Origin: an uncultured Ferrimonas sp.
Lineage (GTDB): Bacteria; Pseudomonadota; Gammaproteobacteria; Enterobacterales; Shewanellaceae
NCBI RefSeq assembly: GCF_947489035.1
Contig: NZ_CANLCI010000007.1
Coordinates: 1 to 64,000 of the forward strand
DNA length: 64,000 nt
Direction of reading: 5' to 3'
Part shown: positions 26,606 to 36,505 of the stretch, piece by piece
Layout: each line of letters begins with the position of its first letter
Numbering within the stretch: the first letter of the stretch is position 1
Translations under genes and position numbers: made by a program
Notes under the pieces: generated by a model
The model's input: only the letters and a program-made list of their open reading frames with translations
Database searches by the model: none
Told to the model about the DNA's origin: nothing

Positions 26606-27742
26606 ATGAATATTGTTGCTGATGAAAACATGGCCGCCCTAACGCCGTTGTTCGCGCCGTTAGGTGCCATCACCGCTTTACCCGGGCGCGACATCACCGC
26701 CGCCACCGTCGATCCCAATACCACCGCGTTACTGTTGCGTTCGGTGACAAAGGTCAATGCCGCCCTTTTAGACGCGCTGCCGCAGCTGTCGTTTGTGGGC
26801 ACTGCTACCATCGGCACCGATCACCTTGATCTGGCTGAGCTGGAACGTCGCAACATCCGTTGGAGTAACGCCCCAGGCTGTAATGCACAGGGAGTGGGTG
26901 AATACGTGCTGTCGGCGTTGTTGTGTTTGGCGGAATCGAGCCAAGAATCCCTGCGTGATAAAACCATCGGCATCGTTGGCTTGGGGAATACCGGTAGTGC
27001 GGTTGAGCGTCGTCTTAATGCGTTAGGCTGCAAATTGATGCGCTGCGATCCACCGCGACAGCAGCGGGGCGATGCGGGCGAATGGCATTCTTTGCAGCAA
27101 CTGATCCAGCACTGCGACGTGCTGACGCTGCACGTGCCGCTGCAAGCCGATACGTTTTATTTACTGGATAATCAGCAACTGCGTGCCTTGGCAGCAAACT
27201 GCTGGCTAATCAATGCCAGTCGTGGTGAAGTGATTAATAATCGTGCGTTGGTTGAGATTAAGCAGCAACGACCGCAACTGCGGTTAGCCTTAGATGTGTG
27301 GGAGAACGAGCCGACGCCGCTGCCTGAATTAGTGGCCTTGGCTGACATTGCCACACCGCACATTGCCGGTTATTCGGTGGAAGGCAAGATCCGCGGCAGC
27401 CAGATGTTACACCAAGCGTTACTGCAGTCGCAGCAGCAAGAGCAGCCGTCAACGCCGTCATTGGCGCAATTAATGACCGAAGCGCCGTTGCCAACGCAAA
27501 AAACACCGCTGCAGTTAACGCAATCGTGGCTGCATCAGACCTGCCGCTCGGTGTATGATCTGCTGGCTGAAGATAAGTTATTTCGCGCGGCGTTGCCGTT
27601 AGGCTTCGACGCCCGCCGTAAAGCCAATCTGGCGCGGCGAGAATTTAGTGCTCTGGGGTTGCACTGTGCCGATAGCGGCATGGCGCAACAGCTGAGTGAG
27701 TTGGGTTTCACCTTAGAAGAGAAGATCAATCATGGCATATAA
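26606..27742 (+). CDS. pdxB: erythronate-4-phosphate dehydrogenase
   Basis: A 378-residue D-2-hydroxyacid dehydrogenase of pyridoxal 5'-phosphate synthesis, oxidising 4-phosphoerythronate. Motifs: SVTKVNAALL, the NAD loop GIVGLGNTGSAV, the catalytic arginine in INASRGEVINN, glutamate in DVWENEPTP and histidine in TPHIAGYSVEGK, plus the PdxB-specific C-terminal domain (MAQQLSELGF). No clear Shine-Dalgarno sequence precedes ATG at 26606. Its end overlaps asd by 11 bp. It is the first gene of the block syntenic with E. coli pdxB to purF. Confidence 0.95.
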   Translation: MNIVADENMAALTPLFAPLGAITALPGRDITAATVDPNTTALLLRSVTKVNAALLDALPQLSFVGTATIGTDHLDLAELERRNIRWSNAPGCNAQGVGEYVLSALLCLAESSQESLRDKTIGIVGLGNTGSAVERRLNALGCKLMRCDPPRQQRGDAGEWHSLQQLIQHCDVLTLHVPLQADTFYLLDNQQLRALAANCWLINASRGEVINNRALVEIKQQRPQLRLALDVWENEPTPLPELVALADIATPHIAGYSVEGKIRGSQMLHQALLQSQQQEQPSTPSLAQLMTEAPLPTQKTPLQLTQSWLHQTCRSVYDLLAEDKLFRAALPLGFDARRKANLARREFSALGLHCADSGMAQQLSELGFTLEEKINHGI

Positions 27743-28742
27743 CATTGCGGTATTGGGTGCCACTGGCGCAGTCGGTCAAACAATGATCGAAATATTGGCC
27801 GAGCGTGAGTTTCCAGTAACAAAACTGTACCCGCTGGCCAGCAGCAACAGCGTCGGCAAAACCGTTAGCTTTAACGGTGAAACGCTGGATGTGATTGATG
27901 TGGAAACCTTTGACTGGAGCAGCGTTGAAATTGCGCTGTTCAGTGCTGGCGGTAGCGTATCGGAAAAATGGGCGCCTATCGCCGCCGATGCGGGTTGTGT
28001 GGTGATTGATAACACCAGCCACTTCCGTAACGATCCTGAGATCCCACTGGTGGTGCCAGAAGTAAACCCATACGCCTTGGCTGAGTTTCGTAACCGCAAC
28101 ATTATCGCCAACCCAAACTGTTCAACCATTCAGATGGTGGTGGCGTTGAAGCCGCTGCATGACCAGTTTGGCATTGAACGCATTAACGTAGCCACTTACC
28201 AGTCGGTATCCGGTGCTGGCCGCAGCGCCATTGAAGAGTTGGCGAAGCAGTGCAGTGCCTTACTGAGCGGGCAACAGGCCAAAGCAGAAACGTTTGAGCA
28301 TCAAATTGCGTTCAACGTATTGCCAAAAATTGACCAATTCATGGACAACGGTTACACCCGTGAAGAGATGAAGATGGTGTGGGAAACCCAAAAAATCTTT
28401 GGTGATGCCTCCATTCAGGTCAATGCAACGGCGGTACGAGTGCCGGTATTCTACGGTCACGCTGAAGCGATTCACTTAGAAACACGCCAGCCAACCACCG
28501 CTGAAGAAGCAAAAAGCCTGTTAGAGCAAGCCGATGGCATCAGCTTGTTGGCCGACGACGAAGACTACCCAACTCCGTTTGGGGACGCGCAGGGGAACGA
28601 TGACGTTTATGTGGGGCGTGTGCGTCAGGATCTGTCCCATCCACACGGTTTGAACCTGTGGGTAGTGGCGGATAATATCCGTAAAGGCGCGGCATTAAAC
28701 TCGGTGCAAATCGCTGAGCTTCTTATCCGCGACTATCTGTAA
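27732..28742 (+). CDS. asd: aspartate-semialdehyde dehydrogenase
   Basis: A 336-residue enzyme that makes aspartate semialdehyde for lysine, threonine and methionine. The NADP loop AVLGATGAVGQTM and the catalytic cysteine in IANPNCSTIQMV (about residue 133) are intact, and YQSVSGAGRSA and PVFYGHAEAIH complete the active site. In E. coli the same position holds the paralogue usg; the catalytic cysteine here argues for a true dehydrogenase. The start overlaps pdxB by 11 bp, indicating translational coupling. Followed by a terminator, with fimV starting beyond it. Confidence 0.92.
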   Translation: MAYNIAVLGATGAVGQTMIEILAEREFPVTKLYPLASSNSVGKTVSFNGETLDVIDVETFDWSSVEIALFSAGGSVSEKWAPIAADAGCVVIDNTSHFRNDPEIPLVVPEVNPYALAEFRNRNIIANPNCSTIQMVVALKPLHDQFGIERINVATYQSVSGAGRSAIEELAKQCSALLSGQQAKAETFEHQIAFNVLPKIDQFMDNGYTREEMKMVWETQKIFGDASIQVNATAVRVPVFYGHAEAIHLETRQPTTAEEAKSLLEQADGISLLADDEDYPTPFGDAQGNDDVYVGRVRQDLSHPHGLNLWVVADNIRKGAALNSVQIAELLIRDYL

Positions 28743-28769
28743 TATCCTGAAATAACACTAAAAAGAAAA

Positions 28770-28792
28770 AACAGGGGCGTGGCCCCTGTTTT
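28770..28792 (+). terminator. terminator between asd and fimV
   Basis: AACAGGGGC, loop GTG, GCCCCTGTT, then TT. It lies 28 bp after the asd stop and 20 bp before the fimV start. Confidence 0.85.
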
Positions 28793-28811
28793 ACTGTGGA
28801 AATACTGCCCA

Positions 28812-30377
28812 ATGAGTCACAACCATCGTCGCGCCACGGGCGCCATGCTGCTAACAGCATTGCTGTTTAGCGCCGCCTTGCCGGCACAAACATTATTGAT
28901 CTCTGGCCCCGATGGCCAAGTTCAAGTGGAAGACCAAGCGTTGGGGCAGTACGGACCAACCAAGCGCAACGATACCCTGTGGCGCATTGCAACCGAAGTA
29001 CGGCCAGATACGGATCTGACCGTTTATCAGGTGATGCAGGCATTGTTTGATGCCAACCCCCATGCCTTTACCGCCGATAACTTTAACTCGCTGGAACGCA
29101 ACCACACCCTAACGGTGCCAACCCGCGATGTGATTCAAAGTTACCCCGCCAGTGACGCCAAAGCGCGAGCCAAAAACCACGACAGTGATTGGCAGGGCAC
29201 ACCGGCTGCGAGTAAGCCACAACCGGCCACCAAGCCGCAAGCCCAGAACCAAGCCGTGGCGCAGCCACAGGTAACCGAACAACTATCGCAACTGCAGCAA
29301 GAAAATAAACGCCTGCAGAGTGATTTAGATAACCAGAAAGAAGCGGTGTTTCAGCTGCAAAATTTGCGCGCAGAGCTGGATGCCAATGCCGATGAAATGG
29401 CGCTAATGGTGCAGCAAAATGCGATGTTGCAACGGCAGATGGAACAGTTGTCGAAAGAGTTAGCGATGCTGCAAAGTGCGCTGGACGAGCAGCAAAACCT
29501 CAACCGCACCTTAGAGCAAGAGCTGGACAATCAGCGTTTTAATCAGCCGCAAGTGGCCAGCACCAGCCCCGTTGTGAATGAACCCGAGCCAGAGCAGATG
29601 CCTTCGTTTTGGCAAGAGCTCGGCAGCAACACCTTGGTGTTGGTGCTCTTAGGTTCCATTCCGGTATTAGTGGCGATGGCGATCTTTATGATCTGGAATA
29701 ATCGACGCCACCGGCCAATTTCAGCCAACCCGATTAAAGATGGTGAAATGATCGCGCCGATCTCCACTCCGGCTGATCCATTAACTGAAATGGTGCCAGA
29801 GATGCCAGCCAACGTGCAGGCGGCGCAAGCGGCAACTCCACCGCCGCCTCCAGCGGCTTCGGCGCCTGTAGCACCGGCTGCCAGTGAGGAAGCGGGCATT
29901 CAATTGGATGGCGATTTAGGTGAAGGCGACATCTTATCGCTGGATGAACTGCTGCAAGACACCGAATTAACGGCACCAGATGCTGATCATGTGTTCAGTG
30001 ACAGCAGCAGCTTTGATGAAATTCTGGCCACCGCCAACGCCGAAGTGGAATCGGTGTTAACCCCAAGCGAAACGCCAGAGACAACCAGTGGCGGCAGCCC
30101 AGATACCTTTGGCAGTGACGACTTTATCGACATCGATAAGTTGCTGGCGGAAAGCGAAAACGCCCCAAGCCCAGATCCGAGCGTAGAAGCCGACACCATT
30201 GCGCCCTTAACCGATCCGGTCAGCGACGATGGCGGTTATAACGCCAAGCTTGATTTAGCCCGAGCCTACATCGAGATTGAAGACGTAGACAGCGCCAAAG
30301 CGTTGCTGAAAGAGGTGGAAGCGGAAGGCAACGACGCCCAACGCAAAGAAGCCGCATTGCTGCTTGAGCAGCTATGA
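28812..30377 (+). CDS. fimV: FimV-like polar hub protein
   Basis: A 521-residue FimV-family protein. A signal peptide (residues 1-25) leads to the FimV N-terminal/LysM-like region (YGPTKRNDTLWRIATEVRP), a coiled coil rich in Gln and Leu (about 160-260), one membrane helix (about 282-302), a long acidic, Pro/Ala-rich cytoplasmic region, and the conserved C-terminal TPR-like FimV domain (LDLARAYIEIEDVDSAKALLKEV). FimV organises the cell pole and twitching or chemosensory systems in related bacteria. It is shorter than Pseudomonas FimV. ATG at 28812 is chosen because the frame upstream reads through the asd terminator. Not present in this place in E. coli. Confidence 0.88.
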   Translation: MSHNHRRATGAMLLTALLFSAALPAQTLLISGPDGQVQVEDQALGQYGPTKRNDTLWRIATEVRPDTDLTVYQVMQALFDANPHAFTADNFNSLERNHTLTVPTRDVIQSYPASDAKARAKNHDSDWQGTPAASKPQPATKPQAQNQAVAQPQVTEQLSQLQQENKRLQSDLDNQKEAVFQLQNLRAELDANADEMALMVQQNAMLQRQMEQLSKELAMLQSALDEQQNLNRTLEQELDNQRFNQPQVASTSPVVNEPEPEQMPSFWQELGSNTLVLVLLGSIPVLVAMAIFMIWNNRRHRPISANPIKDGEMIAPISTPADPLTEMVPEMPANVQAAQAATPPPPPAASAPVAPAASEEAGIQLDGDLGEGDILSLDELLQDTELTAPDADHVFSDSSSFDEILATANAEVESVLTPSETPETTSGGSPDTFGSDDFIDIDKLLAESENAPSPDPSVEADTIAPLTDPVSDDGGYNAKLDLARAYIEIEDVDSAKALLKEVEAEGNDAQRKEAALLLEQL

Positions 30378-30396
30378 TAGAAACCGCAAAACACCA

Positions 30397-30424
30397 CGGC
30401 AGCCTAAGGGCTGCCGTTTTTTTT
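30397..30424 (+). terminator. terminator after fimV
   Basis: CGGCAGCC, TAAG loop, GGCTGCCG and an eight-T run, 20 bp after the stop. A strong intrinsic terminator. Confidence 0.93.
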
Positions 30425-30475
30425 CCCTACGGCCAGCGGTATACTCCGCGCCTAGATTTTTTATGAGGCAGAAAC

Positions 30476-31270
30476 ATGCGGATTGCATTGGGTGTTGAAT
30501 ACGACGGCCACGGTTACTTTGGCTGGCAAAAACAGCGGGAAGTGATTGGGGTACAACAGCGCGTAGAAGAGGCGATTGCTAAAGTTGCCAACCATCCGGT
30601 GGAAGTGGTGTGTGCTGGCCGAACCGATGCCGGTGTGCATGGCACCGGCCAAGTGGTGCATTTTGATGCTCAGTTTGACCGCCGTCCGGCGGCGTGGACC
30701 TTAGGCTTGAACGCCAATCTGCCGGATAACATCGCCGTGCGCTGGGCTCAGCCGGTATCGGATGACTTTCACGCCCGTTTTAGCGCCACGGCCCGTCGTT
30801 ATCGCTACGTGATCTACAATCACCGCCTGCGCTCGGGGATCCTGCGCCACGGCGTTAGCCACTACTACCACCAGTTGGATGAAAAGCTGATGGAAGAAGC
30901 GGGTCAGGCGCTGTTGGGCGAGAACGACTTTACCTCGTTCCGCGCCATCCAGTGCCAATCGCATAGCCCATGGCGTAACCTGCATCATCTTCACGTTGAT
31001 CGCTTTGGGGAATACATTGTGGTCGACATTAAAGCCAACGCCTTTGTGCATCACATGGTGCGTAATATCGTGGGATCACTGCTGGAAGTTGGCATGGGTA
31101 ACAAGCCCAAAGAGTGGATTGCCGAACTGCTGGCGGCGAAAAACCGCGACATTGCCGGTGCCACCGCGAAGGCGGAAGGGCTGTATTTAGTGGCAGTGGA
31201 TTATCCGCAAGAGTTTGGTTTGCCGCAAAGTGCCCCTGGGCCATTATTTTTGCCAGATAGCCTGCGCTAA
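30476..31270 (+). CDS. truA: tRNA pseudouridine(38-40) synthase TruA
   Basis: A 264-residue pseudouridine synthase acting on the anticodon stem-loop. The catalytic aspartate is residue 51 in [27 protein letters not shown] near the start and [19 protein letters not shown] in the C-terminal half are TruA signatures. ATG at 30476 follows ATGAGGCAGAAAC. It lies between fimV and accD, as in E. coli apart from the missing dedA. No neighbour overlap. Confidence 0.95.
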   Translation: MRIALGVEYDGHGYFGWQKQREVIGVQQRVEEAIAKVANHPVEVVCAGRTDAGVHGTGQVVHFDAQFDRRPAAWTLGLNANLPDNIAVRWAQPVSDDFHARFSATARRYRYVIYNHRLRSGILRHGVSHYYHQLDEKLMEEAGQALLGENDFTSFRAIQCQSHSPWRNLHHLHVDRFGEYIVVDIKANAFVHHMVRNIVGSLLEVGMGNKPKEWIAELLAAKNRDIAGATAKAEGLYLVAVDYPQEFGLPQSAPGPLFLPDSLR

Positions 31271-31313
31271 ATTGCAACGAACTGGTAACGAACAGGTCCG
31301 CCAAGCGCGGATT

Positions 31314-31332
31314 TGGTCGGGTACGACCAGTT
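31314..31332 (+). promoter_or_regulatory. palindrome with FadR-like sequence upstream of accD
   Basis: TGGTCG-GGTA-CGACCA is a perfect 6-bp inverted repeat. Its sequence GGTACGACCAG matches the E. coli fadBA FadR site core, and GACCAGTT matches the consensus right half. It lies 166 bp upstream of accD. It is followed by TTTT, so it could instead be a weak truA terminator. Confidence 0.4.
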
Positions 31333-31497
31333 TTCGTTAGAAGCCCATAAAGGCTTATGGTTTAATGACCGCTATTCTCTGTCAATGCCGACAGAAACTC
31401 GCCTGCAAGGCCATGTTAGCCGTAGTGAATATGCCCTACCATGCGACGAAAACGTCGCCAACATGGTCGAAATTGCCTAGATGGAGACAAGGCCACA

Positions 31498-32409
31498 ATG
31501 AGTTGGTTAACAAAGATCTTGCCGAAGAGCCAAGCCGTTTCGGATCGTCGACGTAGCGTGCCTGAAGGCGTTTGGAGCAAGTGTACCGAATGTGATCAGA
31601 TCCTGTACCGAGCCGAGCTGGCGCGTAATCTTGAGGTTTGTCCTAAGTGTGACAACCACATGCGCATCAACGCCCGCGAGCGTCTGCTGAAGTTGCTGGA
31701 TAAAGACAGCAGCCAAGAGCTGGGTGCAGAATTAGAGCCGCAGGATATCCTCAAATTCCGCGACTCCAAAAAATACAAAGACCGCATCAGCCAGGCCACC
31801 AAGAACAGTGGTGAAAAAGACGCCCTGATCGCCATGCGTGGTGAATTGCAGGGAATGACCGTGGTGGCCGTGTCGTTTGAGTTTGCCTACATGGGCGGCT
31901 CAATGGCATCGGTTGTTGGCGCACGCTTTGTTCGTGCCGTTGATGTGGCGCTCAAAGAGAACATTCCGCTGATCTGTTTCTCTGCCAGTGGCGGTGCCCG
32001 CATGCAAGAGGCGCTGTTCTCGCTGATGCAGATGGCCAAAACCTCGGCAGCGCTGGCAAAAATGCGCGAACGTGGGATCCCTTACATCAGCGTTCTGACC
32101 GATCCCACCATGGGCGGCGTATCAGCCAGCCTAGCGATGTTGGGCGATCTGAACATCGCAGAGCCCAAAGCTCTTATCGGCTTTGCTGGCCCGCGAGTGA
32201 TTGAACAAACCGTGCGTGAAAAACTGCCAGAAGGGTTCCAGCGCAGTGAGTTCTTGCTGGAAAAAGGCGCCATCGACATGATTGTTGATCGTCGCGAGAT
32301 GCGCGACACCTTGGCGCGGGTACTGGCTAAGTTTACCCACCAAGCCCCGGTGGCCACCCCAGACGACGAACTGAGCGAAGATACCGCTCCTGAGATCGCC
32401 GCTGAATGA
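31498..32409 (+). CDS. accD: acetyl-CoA carboxylase, carboxyltransferase subunit beta
   Basis: A 303-residue carboxyltransferase subunit that, with AccA, transfers carboxylate from biotin to acetyl-CoA, the committed step of fatty acid synthesis. A four-cysteine zinc site is at C29, C32, C48 and C51 (CTEC and CPKC). The carboxylase core [18 protein letters not shown] and [13 protein letters not shown] are intact. ATG at 31498 (opening [10 protein letters not shown]) is preferred over ATG 31441, and GGAGACAAGG precedes it. The stop overlaps folC as ATGA. Confidence 0.96.
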   Translation: MSWLTKILPKSQAVSDRRRSVPEGVWSKCTECDQILYRAELARNLEVCPKCDNHMRINARERLLKLLDKDSSQELGAELEPQDILKFRDSKKYKDRISQATKNSGEKDALIAMRGELQGMTVVAVSFEFAYMGGSMASVVGARFVRAVDVALKENIPLICFSASGGARMQEALFSLMQMAKTSAALAKMRERGIPYISVLTDPTMGGVSASLAMLGDLNIAEPKALIGFAGPRVIEQTVREKLPEGFQRSEFLLEKGAIDMIVDRREMRDTLARVLAKFTHQAPVATPDDELSEDTAPEIAAE

Positions 32410-33650
32410 GTCCTCGACTCACTGCCAACCACTCCCTAGCGGAGTGGTTGGAACACATCCTTGCGTTACACCCCTCTGAAATTGACCTTGGTCTTGATCG
32501 TCTGCGGCATGTTGCCCAGCGAATGGCATTACTGTCGCTGCCTAACAGCACCGTGATCACCGTGGCTGGTACCAATGGCAAAGGCACCAGCTGCGCTTTG
32601 TTGGAGCAGATCCTATCCCAAGCCGGTTACCGTGTTGGGGTGTTCAGCTCGCCGCACATTGAACGCTATAACGAGCGGGTGCGGATCGATGGCCAAGAGT
32701 TACCGGATCAAGCGCACGTTGATGCCTTTAACGCCATCGCCAGCGCACAGCAACGCACCAGTCTGACCTTCTTTGAATATTCCGCTTTAGGGGCGCTGTG
32801 GCTGTTTGCCCAGCACCAACCCGACGTGGTGCTATTGGAAGTGGGTCTGGGTGGCCGTCTGGATGCCACCAATGTGATTGATACCGATTTGGCGCTGATC
32901 ACCACCATCGATTTGGATCACCAAGAGTATCTTGGTGACAGTCGCGACAGCGTGGCAGTGGAAAAAGCGGGGATCATGCGAGCGAATACCCCAGCCGTTT
33001 GCGGCGATCCCAAGCCGCCACAAACGTTGTTCGATGCCGCCAAGCAGCACCAAGCGGATTTGCTGTGCCGAGATCGTGATTTCAGCGTTACGCGTACCGA
33101 CACCACCTGGCAGCTGCAACTGGGTTCACAGCAGTGGCAACAACTGCCGCTGCCGGCCATTCCTCTGGATAACGCTGCCGCCGTGGTGGTGGCGTTGCAA
33201 CAGCTGCCACTGGCTATCAGCGATGCCGCTATTCGCGCGGGGTTGGCGCAAGTGTCCGTACCAGGGCGGTTAGAGCGACTGGGCAACAATTTGGTGTTAG
33301 ACGTTGCCCACAATCCCCAAGCCGCACGCTATTTAGCGCAGTGGCTGCAACAGCAGCAGGCCAGTAAGGTGATTGCGGTGTGCGCCATGTTGGGCGATAA
33401 AGACATGCGTAACAGTGTGGCGCCGCTGCTGCCGTTGGTGGATAGCTGGTATACCGCGCCGTTGAATGTGCCGCGGGCTGCGGATGCCGCCACCATGCAG
33501 CAACTGTTGCCGCAAGCGATCTGCTGTGATTCAGTCGCTGCCGCCATTGAACAAGCCTGCGCTGTGGCGCGGGAGACCGATCTGGTGATTTTATTCGGCT
33601 CCTTTTACACTGTGGCGCAAGCGAAACAGTATTGGCGTCAAAGGAGATAA
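32406..33650 (+). CDS. folC: bifunctional folylpolyglutamate/dihydrofolate synthase
   Basis: A 414-residue Mur-ligase-family enzyme that makes dihydrofolate from dihydropteroate and adds glutamates to folates. The P-loop [15 protein letters not shown] is at about residues 52-66, followed by [15 protein letters not shown], and [15 protein letters not shown] and [14 protein letters not shown] in the central domain. [16 protein letters not shown] marks the C-terminal domain. It overlaps accD by 4 bp and ends 2 bp before the dedD start, so accD-folC-dedD form a tight operon. Confidence 0.95.
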   Translation: MSPRLTANHSLAEWLEHILALHPSEIDLGLDRLRHVAQRMALLSLPNSTVITVAGTNGKGTSCALLEQILSQAGYRVGVFSSPHIERYNERVRIDGQELPDQAHVDAFNAIASAQQRTSLTFFEYSALGALWLFAQHQPDVVLLEVGLGGRLDATNVIDTDLALITTIDLDHQEYLGDSRDSVAVEKAGIMRANTPAVCGDPKPPQTLFDAAKQHQADLLCRDRDFSVTRTDTTWQLQLGSQQWQQLPLPAIPLDNAAAVVVALQQLPLAISDAAIRAGLAQVSVPGRLERLGNNLVLDVAHNPQAARYLAQWLQQQQASKVIAVCAMLGDKDMRNSVAPLLPLVDSWYTAPLNVPRAADAATMQQLLPQAICCDSVAAAIEQACAVARETDLVILFGSFYTVAQAKQYWRQRR

Positions 33651-33652
33651 GC

Positions 33653-34219
33653 GTGGCGAGTGCTTTTCAAAATCGACTCGTTGGCACGGTTGTGCTGGTG
33701 GCTGTGGCGGTATTGGTGCTGCCAGAGATCTTAGATGGTGAAAAAGCCACCTTTGAGCAACAGTTTGCGACCATTCCATTGCGCCCATCGGTGGCGGTGG
33801 CTGAGGTGTCTGCCGTGGCGATCCCAGCCCAGCAAAACAAACCGACTTGGCAGATTGAACCGGATGAGCCAAGCAGCGAAGCTAAGGCGAAGCCAAGTGC
33901 GGCTGCGTCCGACGCAACCACCAAGCCAAAGATCAGCAAACCTGCGGTGAAACCGGTGCCCAAGCCAATTAAGGCGGGCTGGAGCGTGCGTCTTGGCAGC
34001 TTTAAAAATGCCGCCAACGTCAATCGACTAGTTGCCAAGCTGCGACAACAGCAGTTTCCGGCTTACACCATTCCTGCTAAACCGGTGGATGGCCAACTTA
34101 CCGTGGTGTTCGTTGGGCCTGAAATTGATCAAAAACGGCTGCAGCGGATGCGCGCCGACTTAGCGAAAAAAGTCGATATCACTGGTAAAATTGTGCCCTA
34201 CGATCCATTACAACTGTAA
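33653..34219 (+). CDS. dedD: SPOR-domain cell division protein DedD
   Basis: A 188-residue single-pass inner-membrane protein. A short N-terminal tail (VASAFQNRL) precedes a membrane helix (residues about 9-26), a Lys/Pro/Ala-rich linker and a SPOR domain (about 113-188; WSVRLGSFKNAANVNRLVAKL). SPOR domains bind denuded septal peptidoglycan, so the product likely acts in division. GTG at 33653 is chosen because AAGGAG precedes it and it starts 2 bp after folC; an earlier in-frame start at 33632 lies within folC. A terminator follows. Confidence 0.9.
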   Translation: MASAFQNRLVGTVVLVAVAVLVLPEILDGEKATFEQQFATIPLRPSVAVAEVSAVAIPAQQNKPTWQIEPDEPSSEAKAKPSAAASDATTKPKISKPAVKPVPKPIKAGWSVRLGSFKNAANVNRLVAKLRQQQFPAYTIPAKPVDGQLTVVFVGPEIDQKRLQRMRADLAKKVDITGKIVPYDPLQL

Positions 34220-34232
34220 TGACGTAATAGAT

Positions 34233-34260
34233 AAAAGCTCGCTACGGCGGGCTTTTATTT
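34233..34260 (+). terminator. terminator after dedD
   Basis: AAAAGCTCGC pairs with GCGGGCTTTT around TACG with one wobble, then ATTTT. It lies 13 bp after the dedD stop and so separates dedD from cvpA. Confidence 0.8.
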
Positions 34261-34325
34261 TGGGTGAGAAACATCAAAGGGTTTGCTACCATTGCGCCCA
34301 AAATAATGGACTGATTTTGGTTCCT

Positions 34326-34817
34326 ATGCTTTGGATTGATTACACCATCTTGGCCATCATTGGCCTGTCTGTACTGATTAGCCTTGTGCGCGGTTTTGCG
34401 CGAGAAGCGATGTCGTTAGTCGTGTGGATTGGTGCCTTCTTTATTGCCAGCAACTTCTATCAAGATCTGGCGGTATTCCTTACCCAAATCGACGATGTCA
34501 CCCTGCGTTCTGGCGCGGCGGCGGCCATCCTCTTTATTGCCACCCTGATCCTCGGTGCGCTTGTGAACTACCTTATTGGCCAACTGGTCGATAAAACCGG
34601 TTTAAGCGGCACCGACCGTTTGCTTGGTGCCTGTTTTGGTGCCTTGCGCGGCGTATTAGTAGTGTCAGCGTTGCTGTTTTTCTTAGACACCTTTACTGGC
34701 GCGTCAGATGCCAGCTGGTGGGGGGATTCGCAACTTATCCCCGAGTTCAAAGTCGTTATTCAATGGTTCTTTGAACACCTAGAACAGTCATCGAGTTTCA
34801 TCAACAAGGCAGGGTAA
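34326..34817 (+). CDS. cvpA: colicin V production family membrane protein CvpA
   Basis: A 163-residue inner-membrane protein with four hydrophobic segments. The opening WIDYTILAIIGLSVLISLVRGFAREAM is typical of CvpA. Its biochemical function is unknown; the gene is conserved upstream of purF and contributes to envelope or efflux-related stress tolerance in some enterobacteria. ATG at 34326 is chosen because the open frame upstream (to 34191) runs across the dedD end and terminator. It is 67 bp from purF and probably cotranscribed with it. Confidence 0.92.
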   Translation: MLWIDYTILAIIGLSVLISLVRGFAREAMSLVVWIGAFFIASNFYQDLAVFLTQIDDVTLRSGAAAAILFIATLILGALVNYLIGQLVDKTGLSGTDRLLGACFGALRGVLVVSALLFFLDTFTGASDASWWGDSQLIPEFKVVIQWFFEHLEQSSSFINKAG

Positions 34818-34884
34818 CCTGCCTTATTTATACCTATAAGAAAAACCCTAAATAGAACATCGACCTTTGTGAGGACTTTAAACC

Positions 34885-36399
34885 ATGTGTGGTATTGTCG
34901 GGATAGTTGGACACGCCCCGGTCAATCAGCTGATTTATGATGCCCTGACCGTTTTGCAACACCGCGGCCAAGACGCCGCCGGCATCGTAACCGTTGACGA
35001 TCAAGCCTTCCGCCTACGTAAAGCCAATGGCCTAGTGAAAGATGTGTTTGAAATTAAACACATGCATCGTCTGCAAGGGAACACCGGTTTAGGCCATGTC
35101 CGTTACCCTACCGCAGGCAGCGCCAGTTCGTCGGAAGCGCAGCCGTTTTACGTTAACTCACCGTTTGGGATCTCCTTAGCCCACAACGGCAACCTTACCA
35201 ATTACCGCGAACTGATCGCGTCGATGGCGACCATGCGCCGTCACATCAACACCACCTCTGATTCTGAATTGATGCTGAACGTCTTAGCCCACGAACTGCA
35301 AAAATTCGACACTCTCAAGCCAACGCCAGCGCAGATCTTTACTGCGGTCAGTAAGTTGCACCAGCAGGTGCGCGGCGCTTACGCCTCGGTGGCGTTGGTG
35401 ATCGGCATCGGCTTGGTGGCGTTTCGCGATCCCTTTGGCATTCGTCCGTTGGTGCTGGGGCGTAAGATCACCGACGCTGGTACCGAATACATGGTGGCGT
35501 CTGAATCGGTCGCGCTGGATGCTTCTGGCTTTGAGACCATGCGCGATGTGGCACCGGGTGAAGCGATCTTTGTTGATTTTGATGGCAACCTGCACACCGA
35601 ACAGTGCGCCCATAATCCGCAACACGTGCCATGTATCTTTGAATACGTTTATTTTGCCCGCCCAGACTCCACCATGGATGGCATTTCAGTGTATGGCAGC
35701 CGCGTTAACATGGGTCGCAAACTTGGCGCGAAGATCAAACGCGAATGGGAAGAACACGACATCGATGTGGTGATCCCAATCCCTGAAACCTCTTGCGATA
35801 TTGCCCTGCAGATCGCCAACGAATTGGATCTGCCCTACCGCCAAGGTTTCGTGAAGAACCGTTACATTGGCCGTACCTTTATTATGCCGGGGCAGGTCGA
35901 GCGGAAGAAATCGGTGCGCCGTAAACTCAACGCTATAGGCGCGGAATTTAAAGGCAAGAATGTGCTGCTGGTGGACGACTCCATTGTGCGGGGCACCACT
36001 TCAGAGCAGATCATCGAGATGGCCCGTGAAGCGGGGGCGAACAAGGTCTATTTTGCCTCTGCCGCCCCTGAAATTCGTTTCCCGAACGTTTATGGCATCG
36101 ACATGCCAAGCCCGAACGAGCTGATCGCCCATGGCCGTGAAGTGGATCAAATTCGCGATCACATTGGTGCCGATGGTCTGATCTATCAAGACATTGCCGA
36201 TCTGGAAGCGGCCGTGCGTGAAGGCAACCCAAACATTGCCCATTTTGAAACCTCGGTGTTTAGTGGCCGTTACGTAACCAACGATGTTGATCAGCGCTAC
36301 TTGGATCAATTGAATGAATCACGTAACGACAACGCCAAAACCGCCGGGGCGGGCGAGCAAAGCAGCAACCTAGAGATCCATAATGTCTGTCACCCATAA
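34885..36399 (+). CDS. purF: amidophosphoribosyltransferase
   Basis: A 504-residue glutamine PRPP amidotransferase, the first committed step of purine synthesis. After removal of Met the N-terminal cysteine (M-C-G-I-V-G) becomes the glutaminase nucleophile; [21 protein letters not shown] and AHNGNLTNY are Ntn domain motifs. The phosphoribosyltransferase loop is [18 protein letters not shown]. Ribosome site GTGAGGACTTT precedes ATG at 34885. A very strong terminator follows. No clear PurR box was found upstream. Confidence 0.97.
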   Translation: MCGIVGIVGHAPVNQLIYDALTVLQHRGQDAAGIVTVDDQAFRLRKANGLVKDVFEIKHMHRLQGNTGLGHVRYPTAGSASSSEAQPFYVNSPFGISLAHNGNLTNYRELIASMATMRRHINTTSDSELMLNVLAHELQKFDTLKPTPAQIFTAVSKLHQQVRGAYASVALVIGIGLVAFRDPFGIRPLVLGRKITDAGTEYMVASESVALDASGFETMRDVAPGEAIFVDFDGNLHTEQCAHNPQHVPCIFEYVYFARPDSTMDGISVYGSRVNMGRKLGAKIKREWEEHDIDVVIPIPETSCDIALQIANELDLPYRQGFVKNRYIGRTFIMPGQVERKKSVRRKLNAIGAEFKGKNVLLVDDSIVRGTTSEQIIEMAREAGANKVYFASAAPEIRFPNVYGIDMPSPNELIAHGREVDQIRDHIGADGLIYQDIADLEAAVREGNPNIAHFETSVFSGRYVTNDVDQRYLDQLNESRNDNAKTAGAGEQSSNLEIHNVCHP

Positions 36400-36416
36400 C
36401 CGGGAATAGGCCATAA

Positions 36417-36445
36417 AAAACGCCGCGGCTCTGCCGCGGCGTTTT
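36417..36445 (+). terminator. terminator after purF
   Basis: AAAACGCCGCGGC pairs with GCCGCGGCGTTTT around TCT. It is a 13-bp perfect stem with A and T ends, so it could also act on the convergent Yip1 gene. Confidence 0.92.
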
Positions 36446-36505
36446 GCTATCTGTTTGGCTGGCTCGACCAACGCTGGATCAAGGTTGGTGGTTCAGTCAG
36501 CCGCT

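Noticed and set aside
27732..28742. Calling this gene usg, as at the same place in E. coli
   Set aside because: The catalytic cysteine of aspartate-semialdehyde dehydrogenase is present, so asd is the better call.
34265..34300. PurR box before cvpA-purF
   Set aside because: CAAAGGGTTTG resembles the core but has one base too many between half-sites, so it does not fit the palindrome.
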